From Granulicella paludicola (GTDB taxonomy: Bacteria > Acidobacteriota > Terriglobia > Terriglobales > Acidobacteriaceae), in the NCBI RefSeq assembly GCF_025685545.1, contig NZ_JAGSYC010000024.1:310001-374000 (forward strand): DNA of 64,000 nt. Reading direction: 5' to 3'. The notes beneath the pieces were generated by a model that was not told the origin of the DNA, did no database searches, and saw nothing but the letters and a program-made list of their open reading frames with translations. The position numbers and the translations under genes are program-made. Numbering within the stretch: position 1 is the stretch's first letter; each line of letters begins with the position of its first letter. Of the stretch, positions 50,717-59,100 are shown one piece after another.

Positions 50717-51109
50717 ATGACCTCTACCGACAGCAAGACAGTCATCGGCCCCCACACAAAAATCAGCGGCGAAATCTCCGGCACTGAAAACCTTACCGTC
50801 GACGGCAAGGTCGAAGGTGTCATCCGGCTGGAAGGCGGCTGCCTTACGATTCGTCCCGACGGCCAGGTGCGCGCCACCGTGATCGCGCAGGATGTCATCG
50901 TCCTGGGCCGTCTCGAAGGCGAAATTCGCGCCTCCGGTCTGCTTCAGCTTCGCGGCTCCGCCGTAGTGCAGGGCGATGTCTTCGCGGCGCGGTTATCCAT
51001 TGAAGATGGCGCCAGTCTGCGTGGTAATCTCGACCCCTCACGCTCCTCGGAGCCGCTCTCCGTCTCAGGTGGTTCGTTCGATGTGCTGCCGTCCATCGTT
51101 AGGCCCTAA
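50717..51109 (+). CDS. Bactofilin-family cytoskeletal protein
   Basis: A 130-residue polymer-forming protein. A single right-handed beta-helix of six or so turns is visible as repeats of hydrophobic positions with Gly turns: IGPHTKISGEISGTENLTVDGKVEGVIRLEG, LTIRPDGQVRATVIAQDVIVLGRLEGEIRASG, LQLRGSAVVQGDVFAARLSIEDGASLRG. Bactofilins polymerise without nucleotides on the inner membrane face and position wall-building proteins. AGGAG is 15 bases before the ATG, which is long; an upstream frame adds a non-conserved extension. A methyltransferase gene follows. Confidence 0.92.
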   Translation: MTSTDSKTVIGPHTKISGEISGTENLTVDGKVEGVIRLEGGCLTIRPDGQVRATVIAQDVIVLGRLEGEIRASGLLQLRGSAVVQGDVFAARLSIEDGASLRGNLDPSRSSEPLSVSGGSFDVLPSIVRP

Positions 51110-51147
51110 GCGTCGGTCACGTTCGTTCAGCTGCGGAGGCGGTTTGC

Positions 51148-51795
51148 ATGTTCAACAGGTCGAAAAGAGAACCCGGGTCCTCCACCCCGTCTGAGCGCCC
51201 CGCGCGCCACTCCCGCGGTTGGGGAGATGTGCGACGCCATCTGCAGGAGACCGATTCACTGCGGGTGCTGGACTTCGGTCTGACCTCGCCGGCAAATATC
51301 AACTACCTCACCTCGCTCGGTCACAGCGTCTACATGGCGAATATCGTGCAGGACGCCACCCGCCCCGAATGGCTGAAGCCTGCGGAAGACGGCGCGCCCG
51401 CTACAACGGATCTTGATGCCAACTTCGACGTGGAGCGTTTCATCGCAGCAAATCTGGACTTCTCCGGCCGCGACTTCGATGTGATATTGCTTTGGGATAC
51501 GGCAAACTATCTTCCTTCGTCGATGGTGCCCGCGCTGTTTGCTCGTCTTCGCGAGGTGCTTCGTCCAGAAGGCCGTCTGCTTGCCTTCTTTCATGGGAAG
51601 CTCACTGGACCGGAGACTGCCTTCTCACGCTATCAACTCTCCGACAGCGACGATCTCGTTGTGCTTGACGGCGGTGAGTTTCCCGTCCGTCAGGTCTACC
51701 AGACGCGTCAGGTAGAACGCTTTCTCGAAGGCTTCAGCAACGTTCGCTTCTTCCTGGGGAAGGACAATGTACGCGAGGTCATCGCAGTTCGTTAA
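51148..51795 (+). CDS. SAM-dependent methyltransferase-like protein
   Basis: A 215-residue protein with a class I methyltransferase pattern. Motif I is degenerate: LRVLDFGLTSPANINYLTSLGHSVYMANI, lacking the usual GxGxG glycines. Then comes DFDVILLWDTANYLPSSMVPALFARLREVLRPEGRLLAFFHG, a good motif IV to V. A short basic N-terminus (FNRSKREPGS) precedes the fold. It starts 38 bases after the bactofilin gene and is probably co-transcribed. Because of the altered SAM loop, activity is uncertain. A strong terminator follows. Confidence 0.8.
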   Translation: MFNRSKREPGSSTPSERPARHSRGWGDVRRHLQETDSLRVLDFGLTSPANINYLTSLGHSVYMANIVQDATRPEWLKPAEDGAPATTDLDANFDVERFIAANLDFSGRDFDVILLWDTANYLPSSMVPALFARLREVLRPEGRLLAFFHGKLTGPETAFSRYQLSDSDDLVVLDGGEFPVRQVYQTRQVERFLEGFSNVRFFLGKDNVREVIAVR

Positions 51796-51805
51796 AACAC
51801 ATAGC

Positions 51806-51850
51806 CTGAACAAAGTAGGGGGAGCCTTTGGCTCCCCCTACTTTGTTCAG
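51806..51850. terminator. Perfect 21-bp bidirectional terminator hairpin
   Basis: A 21-base arm (51806-51826, beginning CTGAACAAAG and ending GGGAGCC) is exactly complementary to 51830-51850 around a TTT loop. It separates the + strand methyltransferase from the convergent minus-strand AT-hook gene and can stop transcripts from both. Confidence 0.92.
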
Positions 51851-51868
51851 CTTTCGCTCTTTCAAAGA

Positions 51869-52201
51869 TTACTTCCTGGCTGCTTCCGCCTTGGCGGATA
51901 ATTCCTTCTTCGGGGCCACTGGTTTAGCAGCAACTTCCTTCTTCGGGACTGCGGCCTTGGCCGCCTTACGCTGCTTTGCCCAGCGCCGCTGCATCGCTGC
52001 TGCAATCCGGGCGCGTCCTTCGGGAGACAGATTACGCTTCTTCGCAACTTTTGCGGGCTTGATTGTATTGGTGCTGCCCTTCGGCCTGCCTCGCTTAGCC
52101 TTCGGTGTTGATTCTGTCTCTAAAGACACAATCGCTGCGCGTGCTTCTTGCAAAGAAGTGATCTTTGCATCGATTTCGGCAAGAATACTGCTCACATCCA
52201 T
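51869..52201 (-). CDS. Small basic AT-hook protein, histone-like
   Basis: A 110-residue protein in three parts: an N-terminal coiled coil (SSILAEIDAKITSLQEARAAIVSLE), a central AT-hook (AKRGRPKGSTN) followed by a NUMOD3/SPEGRARI-like motif (LSPEGRARIAAAMQRRWAKQRKA), and a Lys/Ala/Pro tail (KKEVAAKPVAPKKELSAKAEA). The build is that of an H-NS-like or histone H1-like DNA-binding protein, with an oligomerising N-terminus and minor-groove-binding hook. It probably organises the nucleoid or silences AT-rich DNA, which includes its own surroundings. The precise family is not certain. Confidence 0.82.
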   Translation of the reverse strand: MDVSSILAEIDAKITSLQEARAAIVSLETESTPKAKRGRPKGSTNTIKPAKVAKKRNLSPEGRARIAAAMQRRWAKQRKAAKAAVPKKEVAAKPVAPKKELSAKAEAARK

Positions 52202-52345
52202 AATTCAGTGTTCCTTTCTATCTTCCCCGTAGCTCAGCAGATAGCGTGGTCGAACTTACTCTTTTACTCTATCCCTCTCGAGATAAAGATCGCAAACACG
52301 TTGCAAACATGAATATCGTCGTAAAAAGAGCCTCTAGCACCTGCA

Positions 52346-53971
52346 ATGCTAGACTTAAGTGAGATGAAATCTATCGCTTTACGGTTGTGGGCGCTGTCGA
52401 TACTCTCTGCTCTTTTGCAGCTATTGCCATTCCCCATAACTGGGCCGACACCTCTATGGGCGCGGTTTTTCGCGTGGTTTTGTCTGGTCCCGCTCCTCTA
52501 TGCTCTGCTGCATGAAGATCGTCACGAGAAGCCTCTGCGGCCTCTGCAAGCGGCGCTGATAGCGTATCTTGCGGGAGTTATTTGGTATATCGGCAACTGC
52601 TACTGGATCTACCGGACTATGCATGTTTATGAAAGTATTCCGGCCGCCGCATCTGCAGGCATCCTCTTTCTGTTCGCTCTCTATGTCGGCCTCTATCATG
52701 CGCTTTTTGGTCTGCTGATCGGTGTGATCCGCAATCTTACGTCCCGCAATAAAACATTGATCGCTGCTCCTTTTATCTGGGTTGCTGTTGAGTTAGCGCG
52801 CGCCCGCATCACCGGATTTCCCTGGGATCTGCTTGGATACACACAGGTAGATAGCCTCACACTTACGAAGCTCGCGCCACTTACAGGCGTTATGGGATTA
52901 TCGTTTGTCGTTGTCGCCATCAACGCGTTATGGATGCTGCGTATCTCTTTTGCGGGTCGTAAAAGGACCTACTTTGCTCCGGTCATCGCAGCCGCTGTTG
53001 TTCTTTTTGTAGCCGCAGCCTCCATGCATCACCCCGCAGCAACGACGGAGACGAAGACCGGCATCGCCACCCTGCTGCAGGAGAACCTTGGCGTCGGCCG
53101 CGAAGCCGTGCCCGAGACGAAAGAGCACATGCTGCAATCGTTTTCAGATCTCAGCCTGCATCCCGCAGTACCGTTGTCTTCTCGCGACCGCGATCTGCTG
53201 AATCATTCCATCGACGCTCGCTCGCAGCTCATCGCATGGCCGGAGGGACCCACCGACTTCATCGACTCGGACCCATACCTTCGTCAGCAGATGAGCCAGC
53301 TTGCCATGAAGGCTCAGGCTCCTGTCATCGTGAACGATGTGGCCATTGCAGCGATCAACGATAATGGTCACCCCGATCTGTATAACTCGGCCAGCTTTTT
53401 TCTCGCCGACGGGAGTTATGCGGGCCACTATGACAAGATGCATCTCGTCCCCTTTGGCGAATACACGCCTTACAAGCCGCTCTTCTTTTTCGTAGGACAC
53501 CTACTCGATGGCCTGAACTTTATTCCCGGCACACAGCGCACGCTGCTGAACGCCGACGGCAGGACCTTCGGCGTCTTCATCTGTTACGAGTCCATCTTCG
53601 GTGACGATATGCGCCGCTTCGCGCAGAGCGGGGCGCAGGTGCTTGTCAACATCTCCGACGACGGCTGGTACGGCGACACCAGTGCTCCATGGGAGCACCT
53701 CGACATGGTGCGTATGCGAGCCATTGAGAATCGCCGCTGGATCGTGCGCGCCACAAATACGGGAATCACCGTCTCCATCGATCCGCGGGGTCGCGTCATC
53801 GACACGTTGCCACGTCACATTCGCTCGTCGATGCAGGTAGCCTTCGGCTATCGTGACGACATCAGCTTCTACTCGCAGCACGGGGACTGGTTCGCGTGGC
53901 TCTGTGCGGGAGTGGTAGTGGGCTTGCTCATCGTAGGCGTCAATCGCCGCCAGACACGCGCTGCTGCCTGA
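52346..53971 (+). CDS. lnt: Apolipoprotein N-acyltransferase
   Basis: Adds the third acyl chain to lipoproteins at the inner membrane. The 541-residue protein has about six N-terminal spans and a periplasmic carbon-nitrogen hydrolase domain with the catalytic triad: Glu in IAWPEGPTDFI, Lys in YDKMHLVPFGEYTPY and Cys in FICYESIFGDDMR. A further family block is LVNISDDGWYGDTSAPWEHLDMVRMRAIENRRWIVRATNTG. One C-terminal span closes the protein. The first 500 bases are AT-richer than the rest. Its presence fits the lipoproteins seen in the window. Confidence 0.95.
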   Translation: MLDLSEMKSIALRLWALSILSALLQLLPFPITGPTPLWARFFAWFCLVPLLYALLHEDRHEKPLRPLQAALIAYLAGVIWYIGNCYWIYRTMHVYESIPAAASAGILFLFALYVGLYHALFGLLIGVIRNLTSRNKTLIAAPFIWVAVELARARITGFPWDLLGYTQVDSLTLTKLAPLTGVMGLSFVVVAINALWMLRISFAGRKRTYFAPVIAAAVVLFVAAASMHHPAATTETKTGIATLLQENLGVGREAVPETKEHMLQSFSDLSLHPAVPLSSRDRDLLNHSIDARSQLIAWPEGPTDFIDSDPYLRQQMSQLAMKAQAPVIVNDVAIAAINDNGHPDLYNSASFFLADGSYAGHYDKMHLVPFGEYTPYKPLFFFVGHLLDGLNFIPGTQRTLLNADGRTFGVFICYESIFGDDMRRFAQSGAQVLVNISDDGWYGDTSAPWEHLDMVRMRAIENRRWIVRATNTGITVSIDPRGRVIDTLPRHIRSSMQVAFGYRDDISFYSQHGDWFAWLCAGVVVGLLIVGVNRRQTRAAA

Positions 53972-54007
53972 CGTGCGCACCCTCGCATAAACGGATAAAC
54001 TGTATCT

Positions 54008-55136
54008 ATGTTGTCTGACCTCGAATTTACGTACTCCCCGGTTCGCGAGAAGGTTCGCGATCTGCGGGAGTATCTTTGACGCCTCCCGACTTAAAGCTGA
54101 GCTAGCCGTTGTAGAAGAGAAGATCTCCGACCCCTCGGTCTGGGCCGATGCCGCGCGTTCGCAGCCGCTGATGCGCGAACGCAAACGGCTTGAAACGCTG
54201 CTCGCCGATGACGCAGAACTCGGTCGCCGCTCGGACGACATCGAAGCTTACTTTGAACTGGCCCGCGAAGGCGAAAACACCGAGCCCGATCTGACTCGCG
54301 AGATACCCGCGCTGGTGGCCTTCTCCGAAGCCCTTGAATCGAAGACCATGCTTTCCGGCGAGACCGACCCGCTGAATGCGATCGTCACCGTCCACCCCGG
54401 CGCTGGCGGCACCGAAAGCCAGGACTGGGCTGAGATGCTGATGCGCATGTATATCCGCTGGGGCGAGCGTCAGGGCTACAAGGTCGAGATCAACGAAATT
54501 CAGGACGGAGACGAGGCGGGCATCAAGTCTGCCACCTTCACCATCAGCGGCGAGTTCGCCTTCGGGCTGCTCTCCGGTGAAACCGGCGTGCATCGTCTCG
54601 TTCGCATCTCGCCGTTCGACTCCGCCAAGCGTCGCCACACCAGCTTCGCCTCGGTGTTTGTCTCGCCTGAGATCGACGACACCATCGTCATCGATATCAA
54701 GGTGGAGGATTTGCGCATCGATACCTATCGTTCCGGCGGTAAGGGCGGCCAGCACGTCAACACAACAGACTCCGCCGTGCGCATCACCCATCTTCCCACT
54801 GGCCTCGTGACGGGCTGCCAGAACGAGCGTTCGCAGCACAAAAACAAGGAGCGCGCCATGAAAATGATGCGCTCCAAGCTCTATGAATACGAGCTCGATA
54901 AGAAGAAGGCCATCAGCCGCAAGCTCGAAGACTCCAAGCTCGATATCAAGTTCGGCTCGCAGATTCGCAGCTACGTGCTTCAGCCGTACCGCATGGCGAA
55001 GGACCTTCGCACGCGAGTTGAAGTTGGGGATGTGGATAAGGTCCTCGATGGCGAGCTCGATCCGTTTATCCGCGGCTACCTGCGCATGCGCAGGGAAGGC
55101 AACATCCCGGCGCCGATCGTAGAAGACGACGAGTAG
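54008..55136 (+). CDS. prfB: Peptide chain release factor 2, expressed by programmed +1 frameshift
   Basis: A full RF2 of 375 residues encoded by 54008-54076 joined to 54078-55136. The first frame starts ATG TTG TCT GAC and ends at an in-frame TGA (54077-54079) in CTT TGA C, preceded by the SD-like GGGAG at 54066-54070. Skipping T54077 continues as GAC GCC TCC into the second frame. The product has the RF2 specificity motif SPF (RISPFDSAKRRHTS) and the catalytic GGQ in GGKGGQHVNTTDSAVR. RF2 reads UGA and UAA. The recoding site makes RF2 regulate itself: low RF2 lets the ribosome pause at UGA and shift. Confidence 0.96.
54066..54080 (+). promoter_or_regulatory. prfB: prfB programmed +1 frameshift site
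   Basis: GGGAG, three bases (TAT), then the slippery CTT codon and UGA followed by C (CTTTGAC). The SD-like element and the poor UGA-C stop are the known parts of the RF2 autoregulatory site. Confidence 0.95.
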
Positions 55137-55168
55137 CCTTCGCAGGCAAAGGAAATCTACAACTGCAA

Positions 55169-55849
55169 CTAGTTGTTGTGGCTCTCCAACCAGCGATGCA
55201 ACCAGCTCAGGTGCAGGTCCAGACGCACCGAGGTATAGCTGAGTATCTCGTGCATCATGCGCTGCGCTGCGTCCAGGTCATCGATGTGTCCCAGCGGCTG
55301 TCTGGGCGAGGTGTAGACCGTCAGCCCCGCACGCTTACATAGTAGGGCGATGCGGAACAGGTGCGTTCCATCGCTCACCACCACAATCGTATGGAAGTTA
55401 TTCTCTGCGGCAATCGTGCTCAGGCGCTGTACCTGTTGTTCGGTATCGAACGACTGTGTCTCAGCGATGATTCTGTCGAACGGAACGCCGTTCGCCAACA
55501 GATAGTCGCGACCCACACCGCCCTCGGTTCGCCCAGAATCTTTATCCGAGCCGCCACCGAGCGTTACGATCACAGGTGCAATATCGCGGTTATAGAGCGA
55601 CACCGCTTTATCCAGCCGCGCGTGAAGCACAGGCGATGGCCTGCCCGCATATTCAGCCGCACCGAACACCGCGATTGCATCGGCACGCTGCGCATGGTCC
55701 TGCTCTGCGACCGCCAGTATCTGGTGGCGTACCCACAACGTCCAGCCCACAAGTGCCAGCACCACCAGCGCCAGCAGCCAGCGCAGAGCGCGCCTGAAAA
55801 ATCCGGGGCGCCTCTTCTCACCTTTGGCTGTTGTGCGGTCTTGGCTCAT
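55169..55849 (-). CDS. YdcF/SanA-type DUF218 protein
   Basis: A 226-residue protein with one N-terminal span (ALRWLLALVVLALVGWTLWV) and a DUF218 domain: ADAIAVFGAAEYAGRPSPVLHARLDKAVSLYN, PVIVTLGGGSDKDSGRTEG, YLLANGVPFDRIIAETQSFDTEQQVQRL and TIVVVSDGTHLFRIALLCKRAGL. SanA- and YdcF-type proteins affect envelope permeability; the catalytic role is unsettled. The start at 55849 (MSQDRTTAK) is chosen because the longer frame lacks conservation and has a weak start context. Confidence 0.88.
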   Translation of the reverse strand: MSQDRTTAKGEKRRPGFFRRALRWLLALVVLALVGWTLWVRHQILAVAEQDHAQRADAIAVFGAAEYAGRPSPVLHARLDKAVSLYNRDIAPVIVTLGGGSDKDSGRTEGGVGRDYLLANGVPFDRIIAETQSFDTEQQVQRLSTIAAENNFHTIVVVSDGTHLFRIALLCKRAGLTVYTSPRQPLGHIDDLDAAQRMMHEILSYTSVRLDLHLSWLHRWLESHNN

Positions 55850-55923
55850 AGCTATGAGATGCGTCCCTCTAGTATGAAGGCGCATCCACAAACAATCCAG
55901 TCATCCTCACCTGACAAAGCAAC

Positions 55924-56553
55924 TTAGCGTTGCAGAGCCAGGGCAATCTCATGCGTTGGAATCGCGCCTTCGCGCAGAATCATCCAGGAGTTCCCACCAC
56001 CGCTTAAATCCACAATCGTTGTGGGGATATTCCGCGCCGTCGGTCCGCCATCCACGATCATCGGCAGCAGGTCGCCGAACTGGTCGCGCACGCATCCGGC
56101 GTGCATGCACTCCGGCAAACCTCGCAGGTTCGCAGAGGTCGCCGTGATCGGCAGCCCCAGCTCCCGCACGACAGCCCTGCAGATCGGCGCTTCGGGCACA
56201 CGCAGAGCCACGTTGCCGGTGTTCGCGGTCACGCGCAGCGGAAGCTTTGTGCCGGCTTTCACGACAATCGTCAGCGGTCCTGGCCAGAACTTCTCGGCCA
56301 GGCGATCGAAGGTGCTGTCGATATTGCGCGCCAGATCGTATGCCTGCGATACATCCGCAATCAGCAGAGACAGCGGCTTATGCTTCGCACGCGCCTTCAA
56401 CTCGTAGATGCGTTCGACCGCACGCAGGTTGATGGGATCGACAGCAAGCCCGTAGAACGTGTCTGTCGGCAGAGCCACCACGTCGCCGCGTTGCAGCGAT
56501 TCCACCACCTGGCTCACAAGGTGCGGCTCCGGTTCATCCGGATTCATCCTCAT
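55924..56553 (-). CDS. tsaC: Threonylcarbamoyl-AMP synthase (Sua5/YrdC/YciO family)
   Basis: A 209-residue protein that makes threonylcarbamoyl-AMP for the t6A base of ANN-decoding tRNAs. Family motifs: VVALPTDTFYGLAVDPIN, KHKPLSLLIADV, FWPGPLTIVVKA, VALRVPEAPICRAVV and PITATSANLRGLPE. There is no Sua5 C-terminal extension, so the TsaC/YrdC length fits. The frame continues upstream to 57015 but that part is an antisense reading of the rRNA methyltransferase gene; the true start is the Met of MRMNPDEPEPH. It is divergent from that gene. Confidence 0.9.
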   Translation of the reverse strand: MRMNPDEPEPHLVSQVVESLQRGDVVALPTDTFYGLAVDPINLRAVERIYELKARAKHKPLSLLIADVSQAYDLARNIDSTFDRLAEKFWPGPLTIVVKAGTKLPLRVTANTGNVALRVPEAPICRAVVRELGLPITATSANLRGLPECMHAGCVRDQFGDLLPMIVDGGPTARNIPTTIVDLSGGGNSWMILREGAIPTHEIALALQR

Positions 56554-56643
56554 CAGATCAGCTATCAAGTGCTCTCCGTCCTTACACACAAACTCTACCG
56601 CATCTTCTCTCGGATATTTCCCACCGCGTACACTAACCCCTGG

Positions 56644-57456
56644 ATGCAACTTCCTCCGCCCATCACGAGCCGCACCAACGCGCGCGTCAAACTGCTGCGC
56701 GCGGGCTTTAGCGGCGAAGCCACGAAACCCGGCGAACTCCTCAGCGTCGAAGGCGAACATCTGCTCGCAGAGGCTCTGCGGTCGGGCCTGCCGCTCGACA
56801 CACTCTATCTGCGCGAGGGCAACGAGTCCGTCCTCGACCGCCCCGGTCTCGCAGGCGTTACCGCGCGCTCGGTCGTTGTCCTCAGTCGCGAGGTCTTCAC
56901 CAGTGCCGTCGATACCGCATCTCCGCAGGGGATCGCGGCAACACTGACGATTCCTGACCTGAAGCCGCATCCCGTGGCGCAGCCCTGTCTGCATCTCGTC
57001 ATCGAATCCCTCCAAGACCCCGGCAATCTCGGCACACTGCTCCGCTCAGCAGAGGCCTTCGGCATCGCGCAGGCGTGGCTCACGCCCGACTGCGTCAGCG
57101 CCTGGAACCCTAAGGCTGTCCGCGCCTCTGCTGGCTCAGTCTTCCGCATGCCCATCGTGCGCGATAACATCGCGAACATCGCCGCTGCGCTGAAGACTGC
57201 TGACGTTCGCCTCTTCGCTGCGGTTGCGCGTTCCGCCGATGCCACGCCTGCGATGGACGCCTACCTGGTCGCACCCTGCGCGCTGATGGTTGGCAACGAG
57301 GGCGCCGGCCTCACGCAAGAAGCTCTGCGACTGGCTACCTCTCTCGTTCACATTCCCTGCGCAGTGGAATCGCTCAATGCAGCCATTGCCGGCTCCACGC
57401 TGATGTACGAGGCCTCGCGCCAGAACCTGCTTGCCACGGTGCCTGACCCCGCATGA
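56644..57456 (+). CDS. SpoU-type (TrmH family) RNA 2'-O-methyltransferase
   Basis: A 270-residue protein with an N-terminal RNA-binding part (ITSRTNARVKLLRAG, LSVEGEHLLAEALRSG) and a C-terminal SPOUT knot with motif 1 (LVIESLQDPGNLGTLLRSAEAFG), motif 2 (ALMVGNEGAGLTQEA) and motif 3 (VHIPCAVESLNAAIAGSTLMYEASRQ). It methylates a ribose in rRNA or tRNA; the site cannot be told. The start at 56644 gives the usual length, and the frame starting at 56101 reads antisense of tsaC. Its last four bases overlap the rarA start (ATGA). Confidence 0.9.
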   Translation: MQLPPPITSRTNARVKLLRAGFSGEATKPGELLSVEGEHLLAEALRSGLPLDTLYLREGNESVLDRPGLAGVTARSVVVLSREVFTSAVDTASPQGIAATLTIPDLKPHPVAQPCLHLVIESLQDPGNLGTLLRSAEAFGIAQAWLTPDCVSAWNPKAVRASAGSVFRMPIVRDNIANIAAALKTADVRLFAAVARSADATPAMDAYLVAPCALMVGNEGAGLTQEALRLATSLVHIPCAVESLNAAIAGSTLMYEASRQNLLATVPDPA

Positions 57457-58805
57457 GTCTCTTCGGCACAACTCCTGCAAACCACGGTGGCCGCCAACGT
57501 GCGCCGCTTGCCGAGCGAATGAGGCCGCGTTCGCTCGACGAGTTCTTCGGGCAGACGCATCTGCTCGCCGCAGGCAAGCCGCTGCGCTTGCAGATCGAAG
57601 GTGAAACAAACGGAACTCTGGAATCCGTAGCCGACAGCGCGAGCCTCATCTTCTGGGGGCCACCGGGCGTCGGCAAGACCACACTCGCCAAGATCATCGC
57701 CAACGTCACCTCGGCCAGCTTCATCGAGTTCTCCGCCGTGCTCTCCGGCATCAAGGAGATCAAGCAGGTGATGGTGGAGGCCGAGAAGGCCGCCGACTTC
57801 GGCTCACGCACGATTCTCTTCGTCGATGAGATTCATCGCTTCAATAAGGCGCAGCAGGACGCCTTCCTGCCGTATGTCGAGCGCGGCAGCATTCGCCTCA
57901 TCGGCGCCACGACCGAGAACCCCAGCTTTGAGATCAACGCCGCGCTGCTCTCTCGCTGCCGCGTCTACACGCTGCGCGCGCTCTCGCAGGACGAGGTCCT
58001 CGCGTTGCTCACGCGCGCGCTCAACGACAGCGAACGAGGTCTTGGCAATCTGAACCTCACGCCGGAAGAAGGCGCACTCGAGACCATCGCCAGCTACTCC
58101 AGCGGCGACGCCCGCAACTCGCTCAACGCCCTCGAAGTCGCAGCCAAACTCGCCACAGGCCGAGGCGAAACGTTGCTATCTAAAACCATTGTTGGGGAGG
58201 CGTTGCAGCAACGCATCCTGCTCTACGACAAAAAGGGCGAGCAGCACTACGACCTCATCTCCGCGCTGCACAAGTCCGTGCGCAACTCCGACGCCGACGC
58301 CGCGCTCTACTGGCTGGGCCGTATGCTGGCGGCAGGCGAAGATCCCATGTACGTCGCCCGCCGCGTCGTCCGCATGGCGGTCGAAGACATCGGCCTCGCT
58401 GCTCCTGAAGCGCTCAATCTTTGCCTCTCCGCACGCGATGCCATGCATTTTTTAGGACACCCCGAAGGCGACCTCGCGCTGGCGCAGGCCGTGGTTTATC
58501 TGGCGCTGGCACCGAAGTCGAACGCCGTCTACACAGCCTACGCAGACGTCCTCGCCGACATCGAATCCCGCCCTGCCGAACCCGTCCCGCTGCACCTACG
58601 CAACGCGCCGACAAAGCTGATGAAAGAGTTGGATTACGGCAAGGACTACCAGTATGCCCACGATGTCGACGGCAAGGTAGCTAACATGCACTGCCTGCCC
58701 GACAACCTGCGCGAACGGCGTTACTACCGGCCGACGAATGAGGGCAGGGAAAAGCTACTCGCACAACGCATGGAAGAGATTGCAAAGCTGCGCAAGTCGA
58801 CATAA
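57453..58805 (+). CDS. rarA: Replication-associated recombination protein A (MgsA/RarA)
   Basis: A 450-residue AAA+ ATPase that acts at stalled replication forks. Walker A is [14 protein letters not shown]; Walker B is [20 protein letters not shown]; sensor 1 is [14 protein letters not shown]; the Arg finger is in [13 protein letters not shown]. The N-terminal block [17 protein letters not shown] and the C-terminal tetramerisation part ([60 protein letters not shown]) are all present. It overlaps the upstream methyltransferase gene by 4 bases. Confidence 0.96.
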   Translation: MSLFGTTPANHGGRQRAPLAERMRPRSLDEFFGQTHLLAAGKPLRLQIEGETNGTLESVADSASLIFWGPPGVGKTTLAKIIANVTSASFIEFSAVLSGIKEIKQVMVEAEKAADFGSRTILFVDEIHRFNKAQQDAFLPYVERGSIRLIGATTENPSFEINAALLSRCRVYTLRALSQDEVLALLTRALNDSERGLGNLNLTPEEGALETIASYSSGDARNSLNALEVAAKLATGRGETLLSKTIVGEALQQRILLYDKKGEQHYDLISALHKSVRNSDADAALYWLGRMLAAGEDPMYVARRVVRMAVEDIGLAAPEALNLCLSARDAMHFLGHPEGDLALAQAVVYLALAPKSNAVYTAYADVLADIESRPAEPVPLHLRNAPTKLMKELDYGKDYQYAHDVDGKVANMHCLPDNLRERRYYRPTNEGREKLLAQRMEEIAKLRKST

Positions 58806-58810
58806 ACTAT

Positions 58811-58841
58811 CATGGATATACATATGTAATGTATATCCATG
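58811..58841. promoter_or_regulatory. Perfect 13-bp palindrome, likely toxin-antitoxin operator
   Basis: CATGGATATACAT (58811-58823) and its exact inverse (58829-58841) flank ATGTA. The right arm runs into the ribosome-binding site GAGGTG of the antitoxin gene (58841-58846), so a bound antitoxin dimer would block its expression. Confidence 0.8.
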
Positions 58842-58849
58842 AGGTGCTT

Positions 58850-59080
58850 ATGCAGGTCGCGAAGTGGGGAAATAGTCTAGCCATTCGAATCCCAGCCGCC
58901 TTAGCGGAAGAGCTGGATCTGAAGGTTGGAGACGATGTCCAACTTGAAGCCCATGGAAGTCAGAAGCTAGGTCTTCGCAAAGATCACACTCGAGAGCATG
59001 CGATCCAGACACTGCGTTCTTTGCGGCGCCCTTTTCCTCCCAACTACAAGTTCGACCGCGACGAGGCAAATGAGCGATAA
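58850..59080 (+). CDS. vapB: AbrB/MazE-type antitoxin of a VapBC pair
   Basis: A 76-residue protein. Its N-terminus is a swapped-hairpin AbrB DNA-binding domain (MQVAKWGNSLAIRIPAALAEELDLKVGDDVQLEA); the C-terminal 35 residues form a basic tail that should bind the toxin (LRSLRRPFPPNYKFDRDEANER). The start at 58850 follows GAGGTG; a frame from 58829 would begin inside the palindrome. The toxin gene starts within 20 bases of its stop. Confidence 0.9.
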   Translation: MQVAKWGNSLAIRIPAALAEELDLKVGDDVQLEAHGSQKLGLRKDHTREHAIQTLRSLRRPFPPNYKFDRDEANER

Positions 59081-59100
59081 AAGTGATTCTGGAGAAGAAC

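Noticed and set aside
52225-52256. tRNA-like fragment CCCCGTAGCTCAGCAGATAG followed by a GTCGAAC word
   Set aside because: It looks like the D-arm of a tRNA, but there is no matching acceptor stem, anticodon arm or T-arm at the right spacing, so it is chance or a decayed fragment and not a gene.
54077-54079. In-frame stop making prfB look like a pseudogene
   Set aside because: It is the UGA of the known RF2 frameshift site, with the slippery CTT and an SD-like element upstream.
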